Below are positions 1 to 8,224 of a stretch of DNA of 64,000 bases, one piece after another. Each line of letters begins with the position of its first letter. The stretch's first letter is position 1. The translations under genes were made by a program, and so were the position numbers. Below the pieces are notes generated by a model. That model was not told the DNA's origin. It did not search any database and was given only the letters and a program-made list of their open reading frames with translations. The stretch is taken from NCBI GenBank assembly GCA_017561265.1, contig JAFZDJ010000019.1, positions 1 to 64,000 on the forward strand. The letters are read 5' to 3'. The DNA comes from Bacteroidales bacterium. GTDB lineage: Bacteria; Bacteroidota; Bacteroidia; Bacteroidales; UBA932.

Positions 1-3
1 GGG

Positions 4-119
4 TCAGGCGGTTCGGCGTTGCCTGTCGGCTGTGCCTTACACCGTACACCCCAAAGGGGGGTCAGGCGGTTCGGCGTTGCCTGTCGGCTGTGCCTTACAC
101 CGTACACCCCAAAGGGGGG
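4..119. repeat. 58-bp tandem direct repeat, two full copies at the window edge
   Basis: Positions 4-61 and 62-119 are identical 58-bp units. The next copy begins at 120 (TCAGG) and then diverges, and the bases before 4 match the unit end, so the array probably continues to the left. Each unit ends in ACCCCAAAGGGGGGT, a short inverted repeat. There are no unique spacers, so this is not a CRISPR array. Short ORFs running through it are by-products of the repetition. Function unknown; iterons or stacked hairpins are possible. Confidence 0.85.
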
Positions 120-128
120 TCAGGTATC

Positions 129-158
129 CAAAAAGAAAAGACCGCCATATCGGCGGTC
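129..158 (-). terminator. Intrinsic terminator of the leftward regulator gene
   Basis: Arms GACCGCC (140-146) and GGCGGTC (152-158) form a 7-bp GC-rich stem. On the minus strand this is followed by a T-rich run (plus-strand A-run 129-139). It lies about 35 nt past the stop codon of the leftward gene. Confidence 0.8.
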
Positions 159-191
159 GTGTTTCACCGTGGCGGTCTTATCTGTCAGGGA

Positions 192-1166
192 TCACTTTAC
201 AACGGGACGGTCGGTCATGTCTTCGGGATGAATACCCATGTCCCATAGTTTGACCTGTATCTGTTTCAAAGTGCGGGAAACAAGTCTTTCCTGAATACCC
301 AGAGCGGTCGCTATTGCCTTGTTACCGTGACCGCTCATTCTATACCGAAGTACGGTCGCCTGACGGTCGGACAGGTCAAGGTCGGCAATGATACGGTCGA
401 CACGTTCGACGGTATCAGAATCAATAGTTGTATAATTGTCAACTACACTATGCGGTCTGCCGTTGTGCTTTTCGTGTACATCTCCGCCCAAAGTGCTAAA
501 CATGGGTAATCTTCTGAAAATTTCTTCTTCTTCCCCGGAAACAGGGTCGACAGTAAGGTCTTCAATATAACTATACTTTTCACTTGCAATCTGAATTGCA
601 CGGGAGGCGGATACCGCACGACGGATAAAACGGTAAACTTCACGGATCGGCATGGTCTCCACTTCTTCCCATCCGTTTACACTGTCGGCGGTCTGGATAT
701 ACACTTTTCTTTTCAACCGTCTGACAGTATAAGGGGTCTCCATAAAGCCGACCTTTTTGCTGTCGACCTTTGCTGTCTGCTCAAGAATTGCAACAATGGC
801 AGTATGTACAAGGTCGATACCGTCACCCATTGCCATTTTTGCAAGGTTAGCCGCTGCCGTGTTTAACTCACTGTCAGCAATAACGGTCTGACGGTCGCCC
901 TCTTCGTTATAGACCGTTTTGGTTGCATGGTCGACGGAGTAAAGAAGGCGGTCAATATCGGCATAGTCGCGGACGATGGAAACGGAGAGAGACTTGACGG
1001 TCTGTTGACCGGAAACGGAATACAGTTTTTTCAAGACGGAAAATGTACAGGCTTTAGCAAGTGCGGTCAGGCTGTCGGTCGTGTCGTTGCCGACGATATG
1101 GTCGGTCTCATACTGACGGAGAAGGTCGGTAAAGGGGTTAGCGGTTGCAGTGGTTGTAGGTTTCAT
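192..1166 (-). CDS. Sigma-70 region 4-like / HTH DNA-binding protein
   Basis: 324 aa. The start is set by GGAGG (1175-1179) 8 nt before the ATG at 1166; a longer reading to 1268 would run through the promoter. The C-terminal ~65 residues look like a sigma region 4/LuxR-type helix-turn-helix (LSDRQATVLRYRMSGHGNKA followed by the recognition-helix segment ATALGIQERLVSRTLKQI). The remainder is a helical domain seen in Clostridia phages and plasmids, function unknown to me. It probably acts as a transcription factor. The gene and its flanks are unusually rich in GGTC/GACC and higher in GC than the rest of the window, suggesting a different origin. It is monocistronic, with its own perfect promoter and terminator. 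Confidence 0.75.
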   Translation of the reverse strand: MKPTTTATANPFTDLLRQYETDHIVGNDTTDSLTALAKACTFSVLKKLYSVSGQQTVKSLSVSIVRDYADIDRLLYSVDHATKTVYNEEGDRQTVIADSELNTAAANLAKMAMGDGIDLVHTAIVAILEQTAKVDSKKVGFMETPYTVRRLKRKVYIQTADSVNGWEEVETMPIREVYRFIRRAVSASRAIQIASEKYSYIEDLTVDPVSGEEEEIFRRLPMFSTLGGDVHEKHNGRPHSVVDNYTTIDSDTVERVDRIIADLDLSDRQATVLRYRMSGHGNKAIATALGIQERLVSRTLKQIQVKLWDMGIHPEDMTDRPVVK

Positions 1167-1205
1167 GTGTAATTCCTCCATGATGAATGATGTATTGTTT
1201 TGTGT

Positions 1206-1262
1206 GGAGGGTGTCAGCCCTCCCACGTTGCTAATTATATCACACTTGACAGTGTATGTCAA
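1206..1262 (-). promoter_or_regulatory. Perfect-consensus promoter with palindrome and leader hairpin, leftward
   Basis: On the minus strand TTGACA (1257-1262) and TATAAT (1234-1239) are separated by exactly 17 bp, the ideal sigma-A arrangement. TTGACA (1246-1251) and TGTCAA (1257-1262) form an inverted repeat across the -35 and spacer, a plausible operator. The leader then carries a 6-bp hairpin, GGAGGG/CCCTCC (1206-1211 and 1218-1223). It drives the HTH gene that starts at 1166. Confidence 0.8.
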
Positions 1263-1969
1263 TAGCATTTTGGAAAATATTTTTCATACCGCAAAGGGAG
1301 GTCACCGACCGACCGTCAATGTCTTCTTTTCTCACTATAGGACATTCCCCCGTGGTTATGGTTTTTCAGCCGACCGCCGCAGGCGAAAACCTGTCATGTC
1401 ACTTCATTTCCCACGCATATTTCATTTATCCCAATATATGACACTATTTAGTTTCATTTTTATATGCACATAAACCAATCCACGGGGATTATTTCATCCA
1501 AAAAGTTAATGAGCAAAACCGAAGATATCTTTGGAGTTCCATAACTGTGGGATTGCAGAAGAAGAATTTATATATGATGTTTATGTGTATATTTTTTACA
1601 AAATATTTCGCATACCTATTGACAAAATGCACAAAGTGTGGTATAATAAAGTATACTCAGAAAGCTAATTATAAAATCTGCATTTCTGAGTCACTAAAAG
1701 CCACGAATGTGCTAATAAAACAATTTACATTTTCTTATGGATAGCATAGTTGCTTCCCAGGTTACTTCTCTCTTCTCTCATAATGAGAAGAGAGTTGATC
1801 CATAAGCTAAGGATGGCATTGACTCTACATATCTAAATCAATATTATATGCAGTATGGTTTTTATCGTTATCTTATCTATGGATTTCGCCTCAAATACAT
1901 TGACAGGCATTACGTTTTAAGAAACTTATCACCCTACACAGTGATAAAATTATATTTTGGAGGTTTCAG
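1263..1969. other. Long non-coding control region between divergent genes
   Basis: About 700 nt with no convincing gene. It holds the rightward promoter at 1619-1647 and two hairpins in the predicted leader. The first has arms ACTCAGAAA (1655-1663) and TTTCTGAGT (1683-1691). The second is a perfect 10-bp stem, CTCTCTTCTC (1768-1777) with GAGAAGAGAG (1785-1794), and a 7-nt loop. Neither is followed by a T-run, so they look like leader RNA structures and not terminators. Base composition changes from GGTC-rich to AT-rich across this region. Confidence 0.6.
1619..1647 (+). promoter_or_regulatory. Perfect-consensus sigma-A promoter, rightward
   Basis: TTGACA (1619-1624), a 17-bp spacer, and TATAAT (1642-1647). 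Transcription would start near 1654 and give a ~315-nt leader containing two hairpins before the recombinase at 1970. Confidence 0.85.
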
Positions 1970-2779
1970 ATGGCTATTATCGGTACGAATTATGTAAAAA
2001 CATCAATCATCAATCCCACTATTCTTCGATCAAATAGACGCTTACAGGATGGACTTATTGCTCCGGCGAGTGAGTTTGTATCCAGTGATATCGCAGCAGA
2101 CCACGCCGCAGAACCCATCAAGAATATGGAAGATATCAATCGTATTTCACGGTATCTCGTTGTTAATAAACGATACAGAGACAATATGCTTTTCATTGTT
2201 GGAATCAACTTTGGACTCAGAGCAAGCGACCTGAGAATGCTACGGTTCAGTAATATCATCAATGAGAACTGCACATTCCGTGATAGTTTCCCTGTTTTCG
2301 AAAGAAAGACCCGAAATACCAGAAAGCGCAAAAAGAATCGTTACATCACTATAAACCAGGCGGTCATGGAGGCAATCATTCTGTATCTGGAAAACACACC
2401 GGATGTTTCTCTTAGCGATTATATGTTTAGATCTGTTTCCAACAATGGTGGCAACCTTAATGAACCAATCAGTGTTAGATCTATTGATAGAATTCTCAAG
2501 GGAATTGCATCCGATCTGGAATTGAATGTAAAAATGTCCACGCATTCTCTGCGAAAAACCTTTTGCTATCATCAGATGCTTATGTCGCACAACGACAGCA
2601 GGAAGTTGATGCTTCTCCAGAAAATGCTTGGTCATGCTTCTCCTGCACAAACACTTGATTATATAGGACTTACTGGCGAAGAAATTGAAGAGGCGTATCG
2701 GGCATTGAACCTTGGTAGTATCAAACACAACTATCTTGTGGACAGCAGTATTGTTGAATACGAAGACTCCGTTGGATAA
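1970..2779 (+). CDS. Tyrosine recombinase/integrase family protein
   Basis: 269 aa, with GGAGG 6 nt before the ATG. The catalytic domain is complete: Arg in GLRASDLR (~res 82), the H-x-x-R box in HSLRKTF (~192), His in LGHAS (~221) and the nucleophile Tyr231 in LDYIGL. The N-terminal arm is short, so it may bind DNA differently from a full phage integrase. In SPbeta-type phages, tyrosine-recombinase folds can also act as lysogeny regulators (YopR); here all catalytic residues are kept, favouring an active enzyme. It is first in the rightward transcription unit behind a strong promoter. A serine recombinase at 56.6 kb could be the actual integrase. Confidence 0.85.
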   Translation: MAIIGTNYVKTSIINPTILRSNRRLQDGLIAPASEFVSSDIAADHAAEPIKNMEDINRISRYLVVNKRYRDNMLFIVGINFGLRASDLRMLRFSNIINENCTFRDSFPVFERKTRNTRKRKKNRYITINQAVMEAIILYLENTPDVSLSDYMFRSVSNNGGNLNEPISVRSIDRILKGIASDLELNVKMSTHSLRKTFCYHQMLMSHNDSRKLMLLQKMLGHASPAQTLDYIGLTGEEIEEAYRALNLGSIKHNYLVDSSIVEYEDSVG

Positions 2780-2822
2780 CCGACTATCTTCGCAACTATA
2801 TCAAAATCTTTAGAAAGGACTG

Positions 2823-3005
2823 ATTCATATTAAGGAAATAAGGAAAATTGACACAATTTCTTTTGCCGAGGAATACATGGGAATTAAGTTATTCTGGTAT
2901 CAAAAGATTCTTATAAAACTGATGGAGGTAACTGATTATGGTAAGGGTATGCGACGCAATCATGGGCAGCGGAAAATCCAGCGCTGCAATTCGGTTTATG
3001 AATGA
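2823..3005 (+). other. Small ORF fragment resembling the N terminus of a terminase-type ATPase
   Basis: The frame is open from ATT codons at 2823/2829 (AAAGGA lies just upstream) through an in-frame ATG at 2877 to a TGA at 3003-3005. Its readable part contains FAEEYMGIKLFWYQKILIKL, which resembles the helix before the P-loop in phage large terminases (compare LRRFQKILLVMM in the TerL of this window). The last ~20 codons overlap the next gene in another frame and look random. It may be a decayed fragment, a small protein with a non-AUG start, or the detached head of the next gene. Confidence 0.35.
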
Positions 3006-4188
3006 ACACAAAGATCGCAAGTTCATATACATCTCACCTTATTTGGATGAGGCAGAAAGGATTAAATCATCTTGTCCGGAGCTTCGCTTCGTTGAACCAA
3101 GTAATAAATTGAGCGAATATGGCTTCCGTAAAACAACTCATGCGGCAGCTCTGATAAAGGAAGGGCGAAATCTGGCTACAACCCACAGGGCGTTTATGTA
3201 TTATTCTTCAGAAACGCTAAAACAAATTCGTGAGCAGAAGTATACTCTTGTAATTGACGAAAACGTCGAGATCGTTGAGCGAACACCTCTTCATCATGCT
3301 GACACAGCTATAGCAATAGATGCAGGTAGGATTACCATTACAGAAGAAGGGCTCGACATGAGTGGTTTGGAAAAGTATGACGGGAAAGCATTCGCAGAAA
3401 TTGCTGAGCTTGCTAAAACCAGAAATCTTGTCCGCATAGAAAGAAAGGACGAACAGAACAGCTTATTCTACTGGACGCTTCCTGCAGATCTGATCACATC
3501 TTTCGATGAGGTCATCGTACTTACCTATATGTTTGACGGTCAAAGTCTGTGCCGCTTTTTGGAAACCAATAATATTGAGTACACCTATATCGGAGTTGCA
3601 CGAGATGATGGCGGGTATCGTTTTTCAGAACGACTTGATTATATTCCGGAATATGTCGGAAATCTACGAGACATGATCTGCATCTGTAAACACGAGAAAT
3701 TAAATAATGTTGGGGAGGCCAAACACGCTTTATCTATGAATTGGTTAAAAACCAACGGTGAAAAAACTGCCCAGTTAAAAAATAATATTGTCAATTATTT
3801 CAGGAATATCTGTAAAGAGTCATCTTCTAAAGACCGTCTCTGGACAACATATACCTGTGCGCAGAATAAGTTGAAAGGCAAAGGATATGCGGGACGCTTT
3901 CTTGCGTTTAATACCAAATCAACCAACGCTTATAGTAAAGCAAAGTATCTTGCGTATTGTATAAATTTGTACATCAATGTCGGAGAAAAATTATTTTACG
4001 AGATGAATGGCGTAACTGTTGACGATGATGCATATGCCCTCTCTACCATGGTGCAGTGGATATGGAGAAGTGCAATCCGAAATGGTGAAAAGATATACAT
4101 ATATATTCCCAGTAAGAGAATGAGAACCTTACTTGAAAACTGGATTGAAAAAACTATTTACGAATTTAATTTACATAAGGAGAACTAA
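2938..4188 (+). CDS. P-loop helicase-like ATPase (origin-binding/replicative type)
   Basis: 416 aa, start ATG with GGAGG 9 nt upstream. Walker A GSGKSS lies near the N terminus (res ~11-16) and Walker B is LVIDE (~res 104-108), as in superfamily 2 helicases and herpes/phage origin-binding helicases. The C-terminal half contains a conserved helicase-like stretch, FNTKSTNAYSKAKYLAYC. It probably unwinds DNA in phage replication. It is followed 2 nt later by a small Cys-rich gene and then by the polymerase-like gene, so the three may be co-expressed. Exact role is inferred. Confidence 0.7.
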   Translation: MVRVCDAIMGSGKSSAAIRFMNEHKDRKFIYISPYLDEAERIKSSCPELRFVEPSNKLSEYGFRKTTHAAALIKEGRNLATTHRAFMYYSSETLKQIREQKYTLVIDENVEIVERTPLHHADTAIAIDAGRITITEEGLDMSGLEKYDGKAFAEIAELAKTRNLVRIERKDEQNSLFYWTLPADLITSFDEVIVLTYMFDGQSLCRFLETNNIEYTYIGVARDDGGYRFSERLDYIPEYVGNLRDMICICKHEKLNNVGEAKHALSMNWLKTNGEKTAQLKNNIVNYFRNICKESSSKDRLWTTYTCAQNKLKGKGYAGRFLAFNTKSTNAYSKAKYLAYCINLYINVGEKLFYEMNGVTVDDDAYALSTMVQWIWRSAIRNGEKIYIYIPSKRMRTLLENWIEKTIYEFNLHKEN

Positions 4189-4190
4189 GA

Positions 4191-4373
4191 ATGAAGAAGA
4201 AAACCTGCAAGGAATGTTATTTTGGAAAACAATGCGCACGCAAGAATATTTGTAAATATTTTACACCAATATCAGAAGAGATTGAGGAAGATGAGGTCGA
4301 AGCAAAGATTGAGAAGGAACGATTAAAGTATCGTAAGGAGTGGTTTACATATACAAAAGAATATGATTTTTAA
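4191..4373 (+). CDS. Small cysteine-rich protein
   Basis: 60 aa, start ATG after AAGGAG. The N terminus has a Cys cluster (TCKECYFGKQCARKNICKYF) with CxxC spacing that could bind zinc or another metal. The C-terminal half is highly charged and helical. It sits between the helicase-like and polymerase-like genes with almost no gap, so it may be an accessory factor for one of them. No function recognised. Confidence 0.6.
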   Translation: MKKKTCKECYFGKQCARKNICKYFTPISEEIEEDEVEAKIEKERLKYRKEWFTYTKEYDF

Positions 4374-4401
4374 TTTATCTTTTCGATGCTAATTTAACTA
4401 T

Positions 4402-7164
4402 TTGATTGGGGTGATTACGATAAGCAAACAGCTTGCATGTCAGAAATATATATATAAAATACACAGCAGCAGACTGAGAAAAAGCAAGTGGAATTTAAGT
4501 CTGCCGATTTCCGAAGCCCGTTCCAATGACGAGGTAATTTCTCTTGCAGACAGTCAGATGCTTCGTTGGATTGATGAATTAAATGGTATCTCGGATGCAG
4601 ACTCCAAAGCCAAAGAGATTAAGCGTGAGATCAAGGAGCTTCGCAACTCAGAAAACACGATAAACACAAAAAGAGCTATCCGTAAGCTTTATGAGGAGTT
4701 GGATGCGCTTCAGTTTAAGTCGGATTATTTGTGCTTAATCATCGATAAGGAAAAGGACTACCTCCGGGCTTGTAAAGGCTTCAAAATAAATGGCGTTAAG
4801 TACAGGCGGTTACTTGGAACCAACGGAGGAATAAAAAATAGTACAATCGTTTTTGTGAGCGATAATCTCGCTGATGAGTTGATTCGCCGTGTTGAAAATG
4901 GAAGAGACCAGAATAAGGAGCTGGTAACTGCAAAGCTCGAAGCATATAAAGCACTTACTTGTAGTGCTTCGATACCGGTAAGTTATCCGAACGGGATATT
5001 GATAGTAAATGATGCTGAAACAGAGTTTCTGTCTGACATTATGTACTTAACTGACGAGGGAGATGGAGAACCTCTGATGGAGGCGAGAAAACAACAGACA
5101 ATTCAGATGGACGCTTCGGATGGTTTTGGTATTATGCTCCCCTCTTTGGCTAAGCGTTGGAGTGAGGAACTCGGACTTGATTATACTGTTTCTGGTGTCA
5201 ATACACGATTCTCATTTGAAAAGGGTATGTTGTTTACGTTTGACTTCATTGATTTTGCGCAGAAGGTAGCCAATACATATATAGTAAAGGATGCATGGGG
5301 AAACGATGTAGACATCAGAACTGTTGAAGCCATATTCACCACTTCAATGGTCAAGTTGTATGACAGTTATTCAAGCTGTGACGAGTATCTAAAAATATCT
5401 ATTGCCAATGGATATACTTTTGGGATCGCAAAAACCTGTCCTGCTGCGCTTGAGAACGAAAGAAGTTTGAATTACCAGTTTATTCAGAGCTACGATCTTG
5501 ACGATGAAGATATTGATGAGCTGATTGCTCCTACAGTACAAACCTTTCATGACATACTTGGAGGAGACATAAGCAAAACTATTCTGTATTTGAAGGGAGT
5601 TGGTTTGACTGAAAAAACGGTATCCTCGTTGGATGACGATTATATCAAAGCTATTATGATTGATCACAATATGACACAGGATCCGTATGTACAAAACAGC
5701 ATATATCAAATGATGCGAAACAGAATAAACGAGGCGAAGGTTGGAGTTATACCGGTACACGGGAATTATTCCATTGCTTCCGGAGACCCGTTTCTTCTCT
5801 GTCAGAGTATTTTCGATCTGCCGAAAACAGGACTTTTGTGTGCTGGTGAAATATATAATAAATACTGGTCAGATTGTGGCGCAGAGAGGGTTGTATGTTT
5901 CCGGGCTCCAATGTCCTGTCATCCAAATATCGTTGCGCTACATCCTGCATACTCTGAAGATATTGCGTATTGGTATCGCTATATGAATACGTGTACAATA
6001 TTTAATAGCTGGGATACATCCACTGCGGCACTGAACGGCATGGATTACGACGGCGATCTCGTAATGCTGACAGATAACCCTGTACTTATTCGAAAACATA
6101 TACCCATGCCTGCGCTTATATGTGTTCAGCGTCGAGCACAGAAAGGGATTCCTACTGAGGAAGACTTTATACATTCCAATATTGAGAGTTTTGGAAATGA
6201 AATAGGACAAACAACAAACTGGATTACCAGTATGTATGATGTTCGTTCCGTCTATTCTCCAGATTCAGAGGAATACAAAACGCTTACATATAGAATCATG
6301 TGCGGGCAGTTATATCAACAAAATGTAATCGATAAAGCCAAGGGTATTATTGCCAAACCAATGCCAAAAGACTGGCATGACAGACATGAGGTAAATAAGA
6401 TAGAGAATATTGATAAGAAAAACTTTTACCGTTCTGTTGTGGCCGATAAAAAGCCTTATTTCATGAGATATATTTACCCTGCTCTTTCTCAGAAGTATAA
6501 TACATATTTGAAAAACACAGATAAGAATGCGCTACGTGAGTTTCAACTTACTGTTTCTGAATTAAAAAGTATTCCTGAAGAAGAAAAGACAGATAGGCAA
6601 CGAGAGTTTCTCAGATATTATGATTACAGAATGCCTGTTGGGACTGGAGATTGCGTTATGAATAGAATCTGCAGACGTTTTGAACAAGAATTTGATGGCT
6701 ATATCCACAAGCACGCTGGATCCGCATCGTTTGATTATTCAATCATGAAGAGTGATTATGAGTATAGCTCAAGGCAGTTTTATGAAATTAAACGTTTGTA
6801 TGATGATTATAACAAGCGTCTGAGTGATTATATGCTTCTGGCAAATTATGAATCAGCTGATGAGACTGAAACTGCCACTGCTATTTATGATATGAATCTG
6901 TCATTCCGTAAAGAGTGTGATAGCATATGTCCTAACGGTTTAGTCCTGTGTGACATACTACTGGATATCTGTTATACAAGAAACGCTACAAAACGTTTTG
7001 TATGGAATATGTGCGCTTCAGAAATCATACATAATTTACTTTTGCGTAATAACATGACGATAAGCTATCCTGTGCGAGACGATGATGGTGACATACTTTA
7101 CTGTGGAAATAAATTTTCAATGAAAGAAATGAGGGTTGATAAACAAAATGATTGTGTTGAATGA
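4402..7164 (+). CDS. Single-subunit RNA polymerase-like protein (YonO/RDR double-psi-barrel family)
   Basis: 920 aa from a TTG at 4402. The hallmark is MDYDGDLV (Asp548, Asp550, Asp552), the metal-binding DxDGD loop shared by the beta-prime subunit, eukaryotic RNA-dependent RNA polymerases and the SPbeta polymerase YonO. An upstream box, RAPMSCHPN (~res 501), matches the R-x-P-x-x-H-P box of RDR-type enzymes, and the spacing between the boxes is as expected. Phage members transcribe DNA, and YonO serves late genes, so a late-gene role here is likely but inferred. The start is uncertain: GGGGTGAT at 4408-4415 fits an ATA at 4420 better than the TTG. It overlaps the next gene's start. No intein or frameshift seen. 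Confidence 0.8.
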   Translation: MIGVITISKQLACQKYIYKIHSSRLRKSKWNLSLPISEARSNDEVISLADSQMLRWIDELNGISDADSKAKEIKREIKELRNSENTINTKRAIRKLYEELDALQFKSDYLCLIIDKEKDYLRACKGFKINGVKYRRLLGTNGGIKNSTIVFVSDNLADELIRRVENGRDQNKELVTAKLEAYKALTCSASIPVSYPNGILIVNDAETEFLSDIMYLTDEGDGEPLMEARKQQTIQMDASDGFGIMLPSLAKRWSEELGLDYTVSGVNTRFSFEKGMLFTFDFIDFAQKVANTYIVKDAWGNDVDIRTVEAIFTTSMVKLYDSYSSCDEYLKISIANGYTFGIAKTCPAALENERSLNYQFIQSYDLDDEDIDELIAPTVQTFHDILGGDISKTILYLKGVGLTEKTVSSLDDDYIKAIMIDHNMTQDPYVQNSIYQMMRNRINEAKVGVIPVHGNYSIASGDPFLLCQSIFDLPKTGLLCAGEIYNKYWSDCGAERVVCFRAPMSCHPNIVALHPAYSEDIAYWYRYMNTCTIFNSWDTSTAALNGMDYDGDLVMLTDNPVLIRKHIPMPALICVQRRAQKGIPTEEDFIHSNIESFGNEIGQTTNWITSMYDVRSVYSPDSEEYKTLTYRIMCGQLYQQNVIDKAKGIIAKPMPKDWHDRHEVNKIENIDKKNFYRSVVADKKPYFMRYIYPALSQKYNTYLKNTDKNALREFQLTVSELKSIPEEEKTDRQREFLRYYDYRMPVGTGDCVMNRICRRFEQEFDGYIHKHAGSASFDYSIMKSDYEYSSRQFYEIKRLYDDYNKRLSDYMLLANYESADETETATAIYDMNLSFRKECDSICPNGLVLCDILLDICYTRNATKRFVWNMCASEIIHNLLLRNNMTISYPVRDDDGDILYCGNKFSMKEMRVDKQNDCVE

Positions 7165-7948
7165 AATTGAATGGGCAAAAGAACGATTAGTTGACAAGCA
7201 GCTTGGACGTTCCCCGTATGAAACATTATGTCGTGTTGCCAAGCTATACATAGAAGAAGGTCACTCCAAAGCATCAGCCAGAAATATGCTGGAGCAATTT
7301 CTACTGCAATGTGAGCCTGGTGCTTCAACCGTAAAATGGTCTGGAACATTGGATAATGCAGTTAATCGTGCGATAAAGTTTCGCAAATTCGATATAGATA
7401 GTATCACCATCACTGATACAGAAATGAATGTTATCGAAAAGTTGAACGGAGTACAGTTAAGACGGCTTGCATTCACACTTTTGTGCCTTGCAAAATATCA
7501 TATAGCTGCAAATGGGCAAATGGATGGGTGGGTAAACACCAAAGATAGCGAGATCATGCGTATGGCAAATATTAACACATCAATCAGGCGGCAAAGCCTT
7601 ATGTTCCACGAACTGAACGATCTTGGATTTGTTAATTTTTCAAAGAAGATCGACAATACGAATGTTCAGGTGGTGTTTATGAGTGCAGGTAATAGTGTAA
7701 TAAGTGTATCTGATTTCAGAAATCTTGGATATCAGTACATGATGCATACCGGACACAAGGAGTTTTTCCAGTGCGAAAACTGCGGCATGGTGGTGAAACG
7801 CCGTGGTGTTCAATCTCAGGAGATGCCTCAAAAAACTGGTAGGCATCAGAAATACTGTTCTGATTGTGCCATTGAAGTTAATGTGTGTAACAGTATAAAT
7901 ACAGCGATGCAACGTCGGAAAACTGTGCATAAAACGAAAAATACTTGA
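7148..7948 (+). CDS. Zinc-finger DNA-binding-type protein, unknown role
   Basis: 266 aa. The ATG at 7148 is preferred to a TTG at 7136, which leaves no room for the GAGGG at 7131-7135. The first ~90 residues are helical; the middle (~110-190) looks like a winged-helix replication-initiator-type fold (inference). The C terminus has a two-pair zinc ribbon, CENCGMVV ... KYCSDC. It overlaps the end of the polymerase-like gene by 17 nt and is followed by a terminator, so it ends that operon. It could be a polymerase partner or promoter-recognition factor; I cannot assign it. Confidence 0.55.
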   Translation: MIVLNEIEWAKERLVDKQLGRSPYETLCRVAKLYIEEGHSKASARNMLEQFLLQCEPGASTVKWSGTLDNAVNRAIKFRKFDIDSITITDTEMNVIEKLNGVQLRRLAFTLLCLAKYHIAANGQMDGWVNTKDSEIMRMANINTSIRRQSLMFHELNDLGFVNFSKKIDNTNVQVVFMSAGNSVISVSDFRNLGYQYMMHTGHKEFFQCENCGMVVKRRGVQSQEMPQKTGRHQKYCSDCAIEVNVCNSINTAMQRRKTVHKTKNT

Positions 7949-7957
7949 ATAATTGAT

Positions 7958-7996
7958 CCGCAAATGTATTGACCATCAATACATTGCGGTTTTTTA
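7958..7996 (+). terminator. Intrinsic terminator after the polymerase operon
   Basis: A 12-13-bp stem, CCGCAAATGTATT with AATACATTGCGG (one bulged A), is followed by TTTTTT (7990-7995). Confidence 0.85.
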
Positions 7997-8048
7997 ATGT
8001 AGTGCAGTAATGATAAGGAATATATGATTTGAATGAAAGGATAGAAAA

Positions 8049-8219
8049 ATGATTGCTATTAACAAGAGAGAAAAAGATGAAATTGTCAAACTGTTTCCTA
8101 ATGTGCATATTGTTCGCACAATGAAGCAGAAGTCTAAAAGACATCATTATTTTTGTGAAGAAGACAGCAGAGTTCTCCGTTATTTGAACAGATCCAGAAT
8201 TTCCGGCAGATCTATGTAA
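8049..8219 (+). CDS. Small basic hypothetical protein
   Basis: 56 aa (MIAINKREKDEIVKLF...). AAAGGA lies 7 nt before the ATG, and the gene ends 5 nt before the metallophosphoesterase ATG. It is Lys/Arg-rich with a single Cys, and resembles short conserved phage ORFs found in Firmicutes. The good ribosome site and tight packing support it as a real gene. Function unknown. Confidence 0.6.
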   Translation: MIAINKREKDEIVKLFPNVHIVRTMKQKSKRHHYFCEEDSRVLRYLNRSRISGRSM

Positions 8220-8224
8220 GGGGG

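Noticed and set aside
1..253. Possible CRISPR array or small genes in the 58-bp repeats
   Set aside because: Units are contiguous and identical with no variable spacers and no cas genes; the ORFs are repeat artefacts.
1547..1744. 65-aa ORF in the control region
   Set aside because: It runs through the perfect promoter at 1619-1647 and lacks a ribosome site.
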